Shown in pieces: positions 1 through 6,460 of a stretch of 20,508 nucleotides of DNA (the stretch's first letter is position 1; every line of letters starts with the position of its first letter). The stretch comes from a virus. The DNA lies in the IMG/VR virus record IMGVR_UViG_3300023104_000021, positions 1 through 20,508 of that record. One strand, written 5' to 3'. The notes under the pieces were generated by a model. It searched no databases. It saw nothing but the letters and a program-made list of their open reading frames with translations, and was not told the DNA's origin. Made by a program: the position numbers and the translations under genes.

Positions 1-315
1 TTTGATAACTGAAGCGCGGGTGTCAGCTTTGAACGGCTCTAAATCTTCGAGTTTTTCAACGGCTTTGATCGCTTTAATGGTGTCCTGTGCATTCAGACCT
101 TTCGGCTCTTCGGATTTACCATCTGCGGGTTTGGCTGGCTCACGATCGAACGGAAATACTTTTCCGTCTTTTCCGGCATGAAGCTCAGCGTGATTTTCAT
201 TCAAGAAACAATTGCCGTCCGAGGTTGCAAATAATTTATTTGCGGCTGGAAACTGCTCGAAAGTGTCTTTTGCGATTTGTTGCAACTCTTCGTTGCTGTA
301 AGTTTGTTTTGACAT
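1..315 (-). CDS. hypothetical phage protein, 3' end cut by window edge
   Basis: An open frame starts at the ATG at 315 and runs off the left edge without a stop, giving at least 105 residues beginning MSKQTYSNEELQQIA. It is acidic and lysine-rich, with a Pro/Ala/Glu-rich linker around residues 60-70 and the segment LNAQDTIKAIKAVEKLEDL near the cut. I see no signal peptide, membrane segment or recognisable domain. It follows the spanin-like gene by 4 bp in the same orientation and so belongs to the left minus-strand operon of capsid and lysis genes. A small structural or head-associated protein is possible from position only. The start is supported by the tight spacing to the upstream stop at 320. 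An open frame on the opposite strand over this region is a shadow. Confidence 0.7.
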   Translation of the reverse strand, partial: MSKQTYSNEELQQIAKDTFEQFPAANKLFATSDGNCFLNENHAELHAGKDGKVFPFDREPAKPADGKSEEPKGLNAQDTIKAIKAVEKLEDLEPFKADTRASVIK

Positions 316-319
316 AGTA

Positions 320-820
320 TTAGTTTTTAAGCCGATAGGCGTTGATTTGTTTTTTGACAATCCAGAAAATGACAATCAGGATTAAGAGGCAGAACAGGAT
401 ACGGCCTGTCCAAATTTGAAGCTCTTCCAAAAAGGTGAGTTCGTTTTCAATGAAAACAGGTTTTTCGATGACTGCGTCTTTTAAAGTTTCTTTGGACTTC
501 CAGCTCGCAAATAATTCCTGCGCCCTGGCTTCGCAATCAACGTCGAGTTTGTTATCGACTATTTTGACTTTTGGCGCGGAAAGGTGTTTGCCGGGTGCGG
601 CGTTTTTAACTTCTTTCACGACCACTTTACCGTTAATGCAATCAAGTAAAGCTTGGTATGAACTGCTGTCTTTTTCGGTTTTGAAAATCGTATCGTGTAC
701 GGTTTCTGTGATTTTTTCGGTTGTTTTTTCTGTAATGACCGCTGGCTTAGAACTGCGGCAGCTGGTCATCCACAAAAGGAGGAGCAAAAAGGAAAACCAA
801 TAAAAACATGCTTTTTTCAT
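320..820 (-). CDS. candidate unimolecular spanin (lipoprotein with C-terminal membrane segment)
   Basis: The 166-residue protein has a basic start, a leucine-rich stretch at residues 11-17 and a lipobox-like M-T-S-C with Cys21, so it looks like a signal-peptidase II lipoprotein. Residues 141-155 form a strong membrane segment (ILFCLLILIVIFWIV) followed by a basic tail. An outer-membrane lipid anchor at one end and an inner-membrane helix at the other is the architecture of u-spanins such as phage T1 gp11, which disrupt the outer membrane in the last step of lysis. The gene lies 3 bp after the amidase gene, the usual place for a spanin. The residues after Cys21 (RSSK) lack the acidic surface-export signal of Bacteroidota lipoproteins, consistent with staying on the periplasmic face. 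Function is inferred from topology and position; similar proteins are usually annotated as hypothetical. Confidence 0.65.
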   Translation of the reverse strand: MKKACFYWFSFLLLLLWMTSCRSSKPAVITEKTTEKITETVHDTIFKTEKDSSSYQALLDCINGKVVVKEVKNAAPGKHLSAPKVKIVDNKLDVDCEARAQELFASWKSKETLKDAVIEKPVFIENELTFLEELQIWTGRILFCLLILIVIFWIVKKQINAYRLKN

Positions 821-823
821 AAT

Positions 824-1306
824 TTACTTTTGAAGTGATTTATATTCCGGTATGGCATCGAATGACGGGCATTCCTTGATGCGCTCCCACGAGGCGATAA
901 TACCGTCGTGGTTTTGGTCAGGGCTAAAATCGCGATGACCTTTGATTGTGATTTTTGACGTGTCGACGCCGTTTTGTTTGAGCCAGTTTTGGGCTTCGAG
1001 AATGCAAGCAATTATTGCCGCCTTTTGCGTAGGTGTCCGAGTATCTTTTGCTTTAAATACCGCACCGACCTTTTCAACACCGCCGATGTAGCAAATGTGT
1101 AAAGTTGTCGAATTGTGACCCTGAACGCCGTTTGTAAAAGCGGCAAAACTTACGAGTTTTTGGATTGTTCCGTTGGTTTCGATCAACCGATGATAACCGG
1201 GCGATCTCCAACCTTTTGACTTCCAAAAAGCTTCAATACTCTGCCTATTACCAAATCCAGCCGAACAATGAATAACTATGGTTTTAATGTCTTTTGCTAA
1301 TGGCAT
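824..1306 (-). CDS. N-acetylmuramoyl-L-alanine amidase (Amidase_2 / T7 lysozyme-type endolysin)
   Basis: The 160-residue protein matches the zinc amidase family that cleaves the lactyl-Ala bond of peptidoglycan. Visible motifs are IVIHCSAG with zinc ligand His13, the GYH motif with catalytic Tyr38, GHRD with His124, and ECPSFD with Cys146 as the third ligand, so the H/H/C set is complete. The insert DQNHDG before the last ligand is common in Bacteroidota phage amidases. There is no signal peptide, so release to the periplasm would need a holin; none is evident next to it. It sits between the capsid gene and the spanin-like gene, forming a lysis pair inside the head operon. The ATG at 1306 places the His13 strand right at the N-terminus, as in the family. 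Confidence 0.9.
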   Translation of the reverse strand: MPLAKDIKTIVIHCSAGFGNRQSIEAFWKSKGWRSPGYHRLIETNGTIQKLVSFAAFTNGVQGHNSTTLHICYIGGVEKVGAVFKAKDTRTPTQKAAIIACILEAQNWLKQNGVDTSKITIKGHRDFSPDQNHDGIIASWERIKECPSFDAIPEYKSLQK

Positions 1307-1369
1307 AATGATATATTCCCCAAAAGGGAGCGGCCGAAGCGCAGTGCATGCAGCCGCCTTTTTAAAAGA

Positions 1370-2377
1370 TTAGACTTTTCCTGAAATGATTGCAGCCGAT
1401 CCTTCAATGCCGTAGGAAACAATGACGTGATAAAGCTGGAAACCAATTGTATTCTGTCTGTTTTCCGGATCGTCCTCGGCCATTCTCGCGAAACGTTTAA
1501 CAGTTCCGGCAGCTTTGGCAGTTACATTTTTGTGGAAAACAACAGATGACGGTCTACCGACTGTAAGCGAGCCGTAAGGCAGTTTTGCCAATGTAGTATC
1601 GTGATACTGCGGTGTCCTTGAATCCTCATAGGTGATGAAACCGTAGTATCTTTTGGATAATACACCGTCAACCGCGTTGTGATATTGGGTAAAGAAATTT
1701 TTGTCTTCAGCCAATAAATCCGAAACGTGGTCATCGCAAAGGATCAATACACGGCCGTTTCTGTCGATCGCTTTCTTATTCATTTTCGATTGCAAGGTGC
1801 GCACGTCTTTAGAGGTCAGTCTTTTTCTGCCTGTTCCGTCATCTTCGCCAGTTGTCACCAATACAAATAAGTTGTCGGCTTCGCTGTTGGCTTGCGGAGC
1901 TAAGCCCCAAAGACCGTATTCTGCGGTCGTATCTTCCAACGTTTCGCGGTGTTGAACCTGAACATCCGAAGTTTTCTCGTAAGCCAACGCATACAACTCA
2001 TCTTCGGTTACGATGGTGTTCTCAGTATCGAACTTGTTAAGGGAAACAATGACGTGAGAATCTTCCCTTCTGTTTTTTACGATCGGGTAATTCGTGTTGT
2101 CAATCAAAACCTTTGGGGCTGCGCCTTGTTTCGGAATTTTGATCGTGTCCTGATTTACCCAGTTTTGTTTCGATTTGATTTCCTGAACCCATGTGTGCGC
2201 ATGGCGAAGCATTTTGATCATTTCCTTTTCAGCAGTCGTGTTTTTCAACTGCAAAGGAACTGCCGTAACTCCGGCCATTGCGATGCCGTTACCCGGCGTG
2301 ATGTTAGCTGCATGTGCAACCGCTGTCGCAGTTACCATCAGTAACGCCAGCATAAATAATTTAAAGAGGTTTTTCAT
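1370..2377 (-). CDS. major capsid protein (Mu-like Bacteroidota type) with N-terminal signal-peptide-like segment
   Basis: The 335-residue product lies directly downstream of the prohead protease/scaffold gene, the expected place for the major head protein. Its middle part (VIVSLNKFDTENTIVTEDEL, residues about 109-128, then a YALAYEK segment and QHRETLED) resembles capsid proteins of Bacteroidota transposable phages; I recognise this as family style, not by a search. The N-terminus is odd. K2, K6, the hydrophobic stretch LFMLALLMVTATAV and A-H-A before residue 24 form a textbook Sec signal peptide. The 34-bp gap to the upstream stop supports the ATG at 2377 as the true start; the next methionine (residue 34) would leave a gap of over 130 bp. 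Whether the segment is exported, anchors the prohead, or is trimmed is unknown. Confidence 0.75.
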   Translation of the reverse strand: MKNLFKLFMLALLMVTATAVAHAANITPGNGIAMAGVTAVPLQLKNTTAEKEMIKMLRHAHTWVQEIKSKQNWVNQDTIKIPKQGAAPKVLIDNTNYPIVKNRREDSHVIVSLNKFDTENTIVTEDELYALAYEKTSDVQVQHRETLEDTTAEYGLWGLAPQANSEADNLFVLVTTGEDDGTGRKRLTSKDVRTLQSKMNKKAIDRNGRVLILCDDHVSDLLAEDKNFFTQYHNAVDGVLSKRYYGFITYEDSRTPQYHDTTLAKLPYGSLTVGRPSSVVFHKNVTAKAAGTVKRFARMAEDDPENRQNTIGFQLYHVIVSYGIEGSAAIISGKV

Positions 2378-2411
2378 AGAGATTAAAAAGTGTTTAAAGG
2401 TTGTTTAAATG

Positions 2412-2855
2412 CTATTTCGCGAAGTATTCAGCTTCAAGTTTTGCGAATGCATCAGGGTCAGAAACCATCAAAGCTTCAAGCGCTTTCGGGTCTTTTGCCT
2501 GATAATCTTCAAGCGTCCATTTTTCACGGCCTGCTGTCGCTTCCGTTGGCGTATGCAAATGTTCCGACGCTTTGCTGATCGCTGGCATTTTGTCCAAAAT
2601 CGATTTTGTTTTTTCTAAATTGGTAGTTGCCAGAAAGACATATTCCTCACGCACGTCGGCTGTGATCTTTTTGTCTAAAATTGCCTTATCAACAAGCGTT
2701 TCGGCTGTTGTTTTGGCGGCGGCAGCTTGCGCTTCGATCGTTTGCTGCGCGGTTGCATTCTGATCGACGGTTGTTGACAACGCGGCGAAAATCTGCTCAT
2801 CGGTCGCATCTGCGGCCAATTTTAATTTTGCAATGATTTCATTACGGTTTTTCAT
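2412..2855 (-). CDS. possible nested scaffold protein from an internal start (Mu gpZ-like)
   Basis: Inside the protease frame, ATG at 2855 (Met240 of the long product) opens a 147-residue polypeptide beginning MKNRNEIIAKLKLAADA. It corresponds exactly to the helical Ala/Gln/Lys-rich part beyond the protease domain. In Mu (gene Z within I) and lambda (Nu3 within C) the scaffold is made separately from such an internal in-frame start. The stretch before this ATG is A-rich (AGCAGAATCAAAT) but shows no strong ribosome site, which is normal for Bacteroidota. A product made this way would lack the signal peptide of the long form and stay in the cytoplasm. The existence of the separate product is inferred. 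Confidence 0.4.
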   Translation of the reverse strand: MKNRNEIIAKLKLAADATDEQIFAALSTTVDQNATAQQTIEAQAAAAKTTAETLVDKAILDKKITADVREEYVFLATTNLEKTKSILDKMPAISKASEHLHTPTEATAGREKWTLEDYQAKDPKALEALMVSDPDAFAKLEAEYFAK

Positions 2856-3572
2856 ATTTGATTCTGCTTTTGGAATTACTGTGAGTGTGGGAATTGTAGG
2901 AGCGCCACAAGCGACAAACATTGCCTTTTGATCTTCGGTAACTTTCGCGGCTTCGCCTGAAATACCCGTGATAAAGCCCTGTTCTTTGGCTTCTTTAGCC
3001 GAAAGCCAAACGTCGCCTTTTGACCAATTTGCCTCAATGGTGGCTTCGTCAAGTCCTGTTTTTTGGGAATATGCTGTGCGGTACTGATTCGTGAGGTTTT
3101 GAAGCAATTTTAAATCGGCTGCGACTTTGTCCTCATTGCCCTGAATGAAGCCCATCGGTTTGTGATACATATACTGACCGTTATCAGCCAATTCGAAAGA
3201 ATCACAGATTAAGGCCAAGTATGATCCGGCCGATGCAACCAGCGCACCGCCATAACCTGAAATTTTGCCCGAGAATCTTTTAATCTCGTTGGCGATCTCA
3301 TTTGCTTCGAAAACAGAACCGCCCGGCGTATTGATGTAAAGCTTTACGTCTTTAATGCCTTTGGCGATCAGCTCATCAATTTTAAGTTTGAATTCTGCCG
3401 ATGAATTTTGCCATTGGTGGATTACACCTGAAATGCGTATTTCGGCGACATCATTACTGTTTGCCTGTGCGGTGATTTGTAATGGATACTGCTCTGCGAG
3501 TGCCGTGATGTTTAGGCCGCTAAACGCAATTATTAATGATGCCGTTAGTGCCGAAAATACTCTTCTGTTCAT
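2412..3572 (-). CDS. prohead protease (ClpP/S49-like, Mu gpI role) fused to C-terminal scaffold
   Basis: With the start at 3572 the protein has 386 residues. Residues about 41-215 are a ClpP-like serine protease: NTPGGSVFEA (81-90), ASAGS with probable nucleophile Ser114, YHKPM with probable His137, and the LSAKEAKEQGFITGI segment. Residues 240-386 are Ala/Gln/Glu/Lys-rich and helical, as expected of a scaffold. This fits the Mu I/Z and lambda C/Nu3 arrangement. Residues 1-26 are a clear Sec signal peptide (R3, R4, a hydrophobic core, then A-L-A before E27), which is unexpected for a cytoplasmic maturation protease. A longer in-frame start at 3785 exists but would overlap the divergent small-terminase gene, so I prefer 3572. 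It leads the left minus-strand head operon. Confidence 0.85.
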   Translation of the reverse strand: MNRRVFSALTASLIIAFSGLNITALAEQYPLQITAQANSNDVAEIRISGVIHQWQNSSAEFKLKIDELIAKGIKDVKLYINTPGGSVFEANEIANEIKRFSGKISGYGGALVASAGSYLALICDSFELADNGQYMYHKPMGFIQGNEDKVAADLKLLQNLTNQYRTAYSQKTGLDEATIEANWSKGDVWLSAKEAKEQGFITGISGEAAKVTEDQKAMFVACGAPTIPTLTVIPKAESNMKNRNEIIAKLKLAADATDEQIFAALSTTVDQNATAQQTIEAQAAAAKTTAETLVDKAILDKKITADVREEYVFLATTNLEKTKSILDKMPAISKASEHLHTPTEATAGREKWTLEDYQAKDPKALEALMVSDPDAFAKLEAEYFAK

Positions 3573-3770
3573 TTGGTTTTTGTTTGGATTACTGATCCTT
3601 GAGGTTGCAAATTTTGGGAGATTTTGAAGCGCAAAAAAATTGGCTTCCCGCATTAGTATGTATTTCATACTAAAGCGGTTAATGTGCGGGACTGTTACGG
3701 GAAGATGTTTTTTTTCTGCTTCAATAAGTTGGCATTTTTGCAGTATCGAAATGGTAATAAATTGTAGAAA
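3573..3770. promoter_or_regulatory. divergent late-gene control region with nested inverted repeats
   Basis: This 198-bp gap separates the two divergent late operons. TTAGTATG (3653-3660) is repeated inverted as CATACTAA (3666-3673) with a 5-bp spacer: a perfect 8-bp dyad. Around it CTTCCCG (3644-3650) is inverted as CGGGAAG (3698-3704), and CCCGCATTA (3648-3656) nearly matches an inverted copy at 3680-3690. The size and symmetry suit an operator or activator site for a dimeric protein, such as a late activator. For the plus-strand genes, TTTTTGC near 3733-3739 and TAAATTG near 3756-3762 make a possible but imperfect Bacteroidota promoter. The regulator is not identified in this window. Confidence 0.5.
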
Positions 3771-4268
3771 ATGGCAAAAACACAAGAGCAGGAAGTAGCA
3801 AAAAAATACTACATCGAACTTCTAAAACCGCAAAATGAAATCGCCTTTGAATTGGGGCTTACTGAAAAGACGGTGAGCGTTTGGGTCAATAAAGGCAAAT
3901 GGAAAGAACTGCGCGATGCCAGAATTAACAATACCGCTAATCGTGCCGAAAAGGTCAAAGAAGTAATTGGCGCACTTACTGAAAGCGCTTTGGCTGTTAT
4001 GGATGAAATAAAGATCGCGCAAGCTTGCGGCGACAAACCAGCCGAATTATTACTTAAAAAAGAATCTACACGGATCGCTCAGGAAGTCGGGATGTATCAA
4101 AAGGCTCTTGAAAAGCTCGAAAAAAATTTCAAAGTGTCACTTTCTACATACCTCGAAGTAATGGAAGATATGTTTCAGGCAATGCAAAATTTTGATAAAG
4201 ACCTGTACTTAAAGAGCCTTGATTTTCAAAAATACCATTTACAAAACGTAGCACAAAAACTTGGATAA
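3771..4268 (+). CDS. small terminase subunit-like DNA-binding protein
   Basis: The 165-residue protein has an N-terminal helix-turn-helix (QNEIAFELGLTEKTVSVWV, about residues 22-40), a basic residue cluster, then long helical and coiled-coil-prone segments (residues about 60-135). This layout, first in the packaging operon and two genes ahead of the large subunit, fits a small terminase that recognises DNA and regulates the motor, comparable in position to Mu gp27-type proteins. ATG at 3771 opens the gene, and the next gene starts 1 bp after its stop. It is the first gene downstream of the divergent control region. An ordinary HTH regulator is less likely given the context. Confidence 0.7.
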   Translation: MAKTQEQEVAKKYYIELLKPQNEIAFELGLTEKTVSVWVNKGKWKELRDARINNTANRAEKVKEVIGALTESALAVMDEIKIAQACGDKPAELLLKKESTRIAQEVGMYQKALEKLEKNFKVSLSTYLEVMEDMFQAMQNFDKDLYLKSLDFQKYHLQNVAQKLG

Positions 4269-4269
4269 T

Positions 4270-4509
4270 ATGAAACTATTTAAAACCATTCTCGGGCTTA
4301 TGATCAACAAAGCCTCAAAACAACAGTATTATTTGGAAATCGGCGCTCACTTGCTTCGTAAAGGAGCTGCGCACAAAATCGGCGACGTCGTAAAAGGCAA
4401 AAAGCTCGGCGACGGCAGGTGGCGCGTTAAAGTGATCACAGGCATGTTTTTCGACTTTGGCCAAAATAGAATCAATCACACGTCGAAAAATGACGTAATC
4501 CGGGGTTAA
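4270..4509 (+). CDS. hypothetical small basic protein between terminase genes
   Basis: This 79-residue protein (MKLFKTILGLMINKAS...) lies between the two terminase subunits. It starts 1 bp after the small-terminase stop and its stop codon shares one base with the large-terminase ATG. It is basic, with a KGAAHKIGDVVKGKKLGDGRW segment that suggests a small beta-rich fold, possibly SH3-like, in the second half. I do not recognise a family. Its position and tight coupling suggest a packaging accessory role, but that is inference. A TTG nine bases upstream is in frame; the ATG at 4270 is preferred. Confidence 0.7.
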   Translation: MKLFKTILGLMINKASKQQYYLEIGAHLLRKGAAHKIGDVVKGKKLGDGRWRVKVITGMFFDFGQNRINHTSKNDVIRG

Positions 4510-6035
4510 TGAAAAAACAGGACAAAATAAATGTCGAGCGGTACAAAAAGAAGCTCGAGCTCATTGCATCGTCCAGCAAATCATTTTACCAATACGAAAC
4601 GCCCGAAGAGCAAAAGCGCAACATTGAACGCGCCAAAAAGGACGTTGAATATTGTGTGGAACGATACTTTCCGCATTATGCGACGGCCAAATGTGCGCCG
4701 TTTCATATTTATTGGGCAAACAAGGTTTTAAAAGACAAAGGCTTTATCGGTTTTGCAAAGTGGGGTCGCGGCCTCGCAAAGTCCGTTTGGAATAATGTCA
4801 TTATTCCTTTTTGGCTATGGCTCAATGAAGGCGACAATTATTTTGTACTTATCGGTTCATCAGAAAAACGGGCAATCAGATTACTTGAAGACATTCGCGC
4901 TGAGTTCGAAGCCAACCCGCAGATTATTGCCGATTTTGGTGAGCAAGCCACATTGGGAAGCTGGACGGAATCGCTTTGGGTTACAAAAGGTGGCTTCATC
5001 GGTCAGGCGCTCGGTTTCGGCCAAAGCTGCCGTGGTCTAAGGGTTGGTACGAAAAGGCCAAAACAATTCAATATTGATGATACCGAAACCAAAGAGATCA
5101 TCAAAAACGCGAAACGTCAGGCCGAAATGGTAAGCTACATCGAAGAGGAATTACTGCCTTCGATGGACGGCGATGAAGAGCGTATGACAATTTCAAACAA
5201 CTGGTTTGCGCCCGAAATGTACATAAGAACATTGTCGGCAAAACATCCCGATTGGTACGTACACGAGGTCAGGGCTTACGATCCGGTAACTTATGAAGCA
5301 ACTTGGACGGAGAAATACAAACCGGGTTACTACAAAGCCAAAGAAAAGAAAATGGGCGTTTCATCCGCTCATGCCGAATATAATCACCAGCCGAAATTAA
5401 AAGGCGGCATTGTCTTTAAAATGGATTACATCCAATGGCGAAAACCGATAAGGATTGATCACTATAAAGTGATTTCAGCGCATTGGGATATTGCATACGC
5501 CGGAAGTGAAACTTCTGATTTCAACGCGGTCAGGGTTTGGGGTCTGAAAGAACAGGATTTTACTCTAATCGATTGTTTTGTAAAGCAATCGAAAATGGCT
5601 CCGGCCGTAAAATGGATGTGCGACTTTCAAAAAAGCTTACCGCAAGGCGTAACAGTAATTTGGCGCGCAGAAGCGCAGTTTTGGAATGATGAAGTTAAGC
5701 GCACAATCAAAGAGGTCGAAGAGCAGGAAGATGTAAAGCTCAACATCACATTGCAATACAACAAGCGAAAAAAATACGATAAAATTATTTTCGAGCTTGA
5801 AAGCCGCTACCAAAACGGCCGCATTTGGTATAGTGACAAATTAAAAAGCCACGGCGATACTGATGTCGGAATGCAGCAACTTTTCGGAATTGCGCCCGGA
5901 TATACAACCAAAGACGATGCGCCCGATGCCGATGCAGAAGCGATCGGCTTTCTTGCAAAACACATTACAATTTCCAGCGGCAAATCAGGCGATTGGCAAA
6001 GCGGACAATACGAATCAAATAACCACTACATGTAA
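4509..6035 (+). CDS. large terminase subunit (packaging ATPase and nuclease, Mu gp28-like)
   Basis: The 508-residue protein is the DNA-packaging motor. The ATPase half shows a variant Walker A, WGRGLAKS (residues 85-92), a Walker B FNIDD (187-191) with the acidic pair, and the ISNNWF coupling motif (228-233). The nuclease half shows the RNase-H-like core: HWDIAY with Asp327, the strand RAEAQFW around 390, and a C-terminal acidic cluster DAPDADAEAI near 475-485 supplying the last metal ligand. Length is typical for Mu-type large terminases. It overlaps the preceding stop by 1 bp and ends on the last base before or at the next ATG, so it is co-translated with its neighbours. Identification is secure from motifs and context. 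Confidence 0.92.
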   Translation: MKKQDKINVERYKKKLELIASSSKSFYQYETPEEQKRNIERAKKDVEYCVERYFPHYATAKCAPFHIYWANKVLKDKGFIGFAKWGRGLAKSVWNNVIIPFWLWLNEGDNYFVLIGSSEKRAIRLLEDIRAEFEANPQIIADFGEQATLGSWTESLWVTKGGFIGQALGFGQSCRGLRVGTKRPKQFNIDDTETKEIIKNAKRQAEMVSYIEEELLPSMDGDEERMTISNNWFAPEMYIRTLSAKHPDWYVHEVRAYDPVTYEATWTEKYKPGYYKAKEKKMGVSSAHAEYNHQPKLKGGIVFKMDYIQWRKPIRIDHYKVISAHWDIAYAGSETSDFNAVRVWGLKEQDFTLIDCFVKQSKMAPAVKWMCDFQKSLPQGVTVIWRAEAQFWNDEVKRTIKEVEEQEDVKLNITLQYNKRKKYDKIIFELESRYQNGRIWYSDKLKSHGDTDVGMQQLFGIAPGYTTKDDAPDADAEAIGFLAKHITISSGKSGDWQSGQYESNNHYM

Positions 6036-6460
6036 TGAAATACATAGATAAAGACGATCTCATTTCGCTCTCATTTGAGCGATTTATCGATGAAAGTTCG
6101 GAAAACGATACTGAAATACTTGACGATATTGAAGCAAAGCAAATCGGGATCATAAAAAGCTTGATCGCCAGCCGCTACAATGTCGCTGCAATTTTTGACG
6201 AAACTAATCCGATCAAAGACGAAATTCTTATAAACATTTTGGCGACTTTGGTTTTGTACGGAATTATCCGCAGGAATGCCCCGAGGAAAGTCACTACCGA
6301 TTTGAAAGAGGAACGCGACCGAGTTATGTCAACACTTGAAAAAATTGCGACCGGGCGCATCACCTTAAACGGACTTCCGCTTCCAGTAGACGAATCCGGA
6401 AACGGTGTAAACAGCAACACGCTTTATGGCAATAATACAAATGAAGATTTCTATATATGA
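6035..6460 (+). CDS. Mu gp36-like protein (DUF1320), probable head-tail connector
   Basis: The 141-residue protein begins MKYIDKDDLISLSFERFIDE and has helices including IEAKQIGIIKSLIASRYNVA and EILINILATLVLYGIIRR, the pattern of the DUF1320 / Mu gp36 family of small helical connector proteins. In Mu this family lies after the gpF/capsid genes; here it lies between the large terminase and the portal, a rearranged order often seen in Bacteroidota relatives. The gene shares 1 bp with the terminase stop and overlaps the portal start by 4 bp. The C-terminus (residues about 115-141) is Asn/Gly-rich and probably disordered. The family call is by pattern memory, so it is moderately sure. Confidence 0.7.
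   Translation: MKYIDKDDLISLSFERFIDESSENDTEILDDIEAKQIGIIKSLIASRYNVAAIFDETNPIKDEILINILATLVLYGIIRRNAPRKVTTDLKEERDRVMSTLEKIATGRITLNGLPLPVDESGNGVNSNTLYGNNTNEDFYI

Noticed and set aside
435-803. Long plus-strand frame opposite the spanin-like gene, and many similar antisense frames (for example 1949-2344, 6480-7028, 9156-9560)
   Set aside because: They lie entirely within well-supported genes on the other strand and show no protein-like features or operon spacing of their own.
1320-1365. Possible hairpin (GCGGC/GCCGC) between capsid and amidase genes
   Set aside because: Only a 5-bp stem with an 18-base loop and no proper T run in the direction of transcription; the amidase lies in the same operon, so termination is not expected there.
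3573-3785. Extended N-terminus of the prohead protease (start at 3785)
   Set aside because: It would overlap the divergent small-terminase gene and place 71 residues of non-protease-like sequence before the signal peptide.
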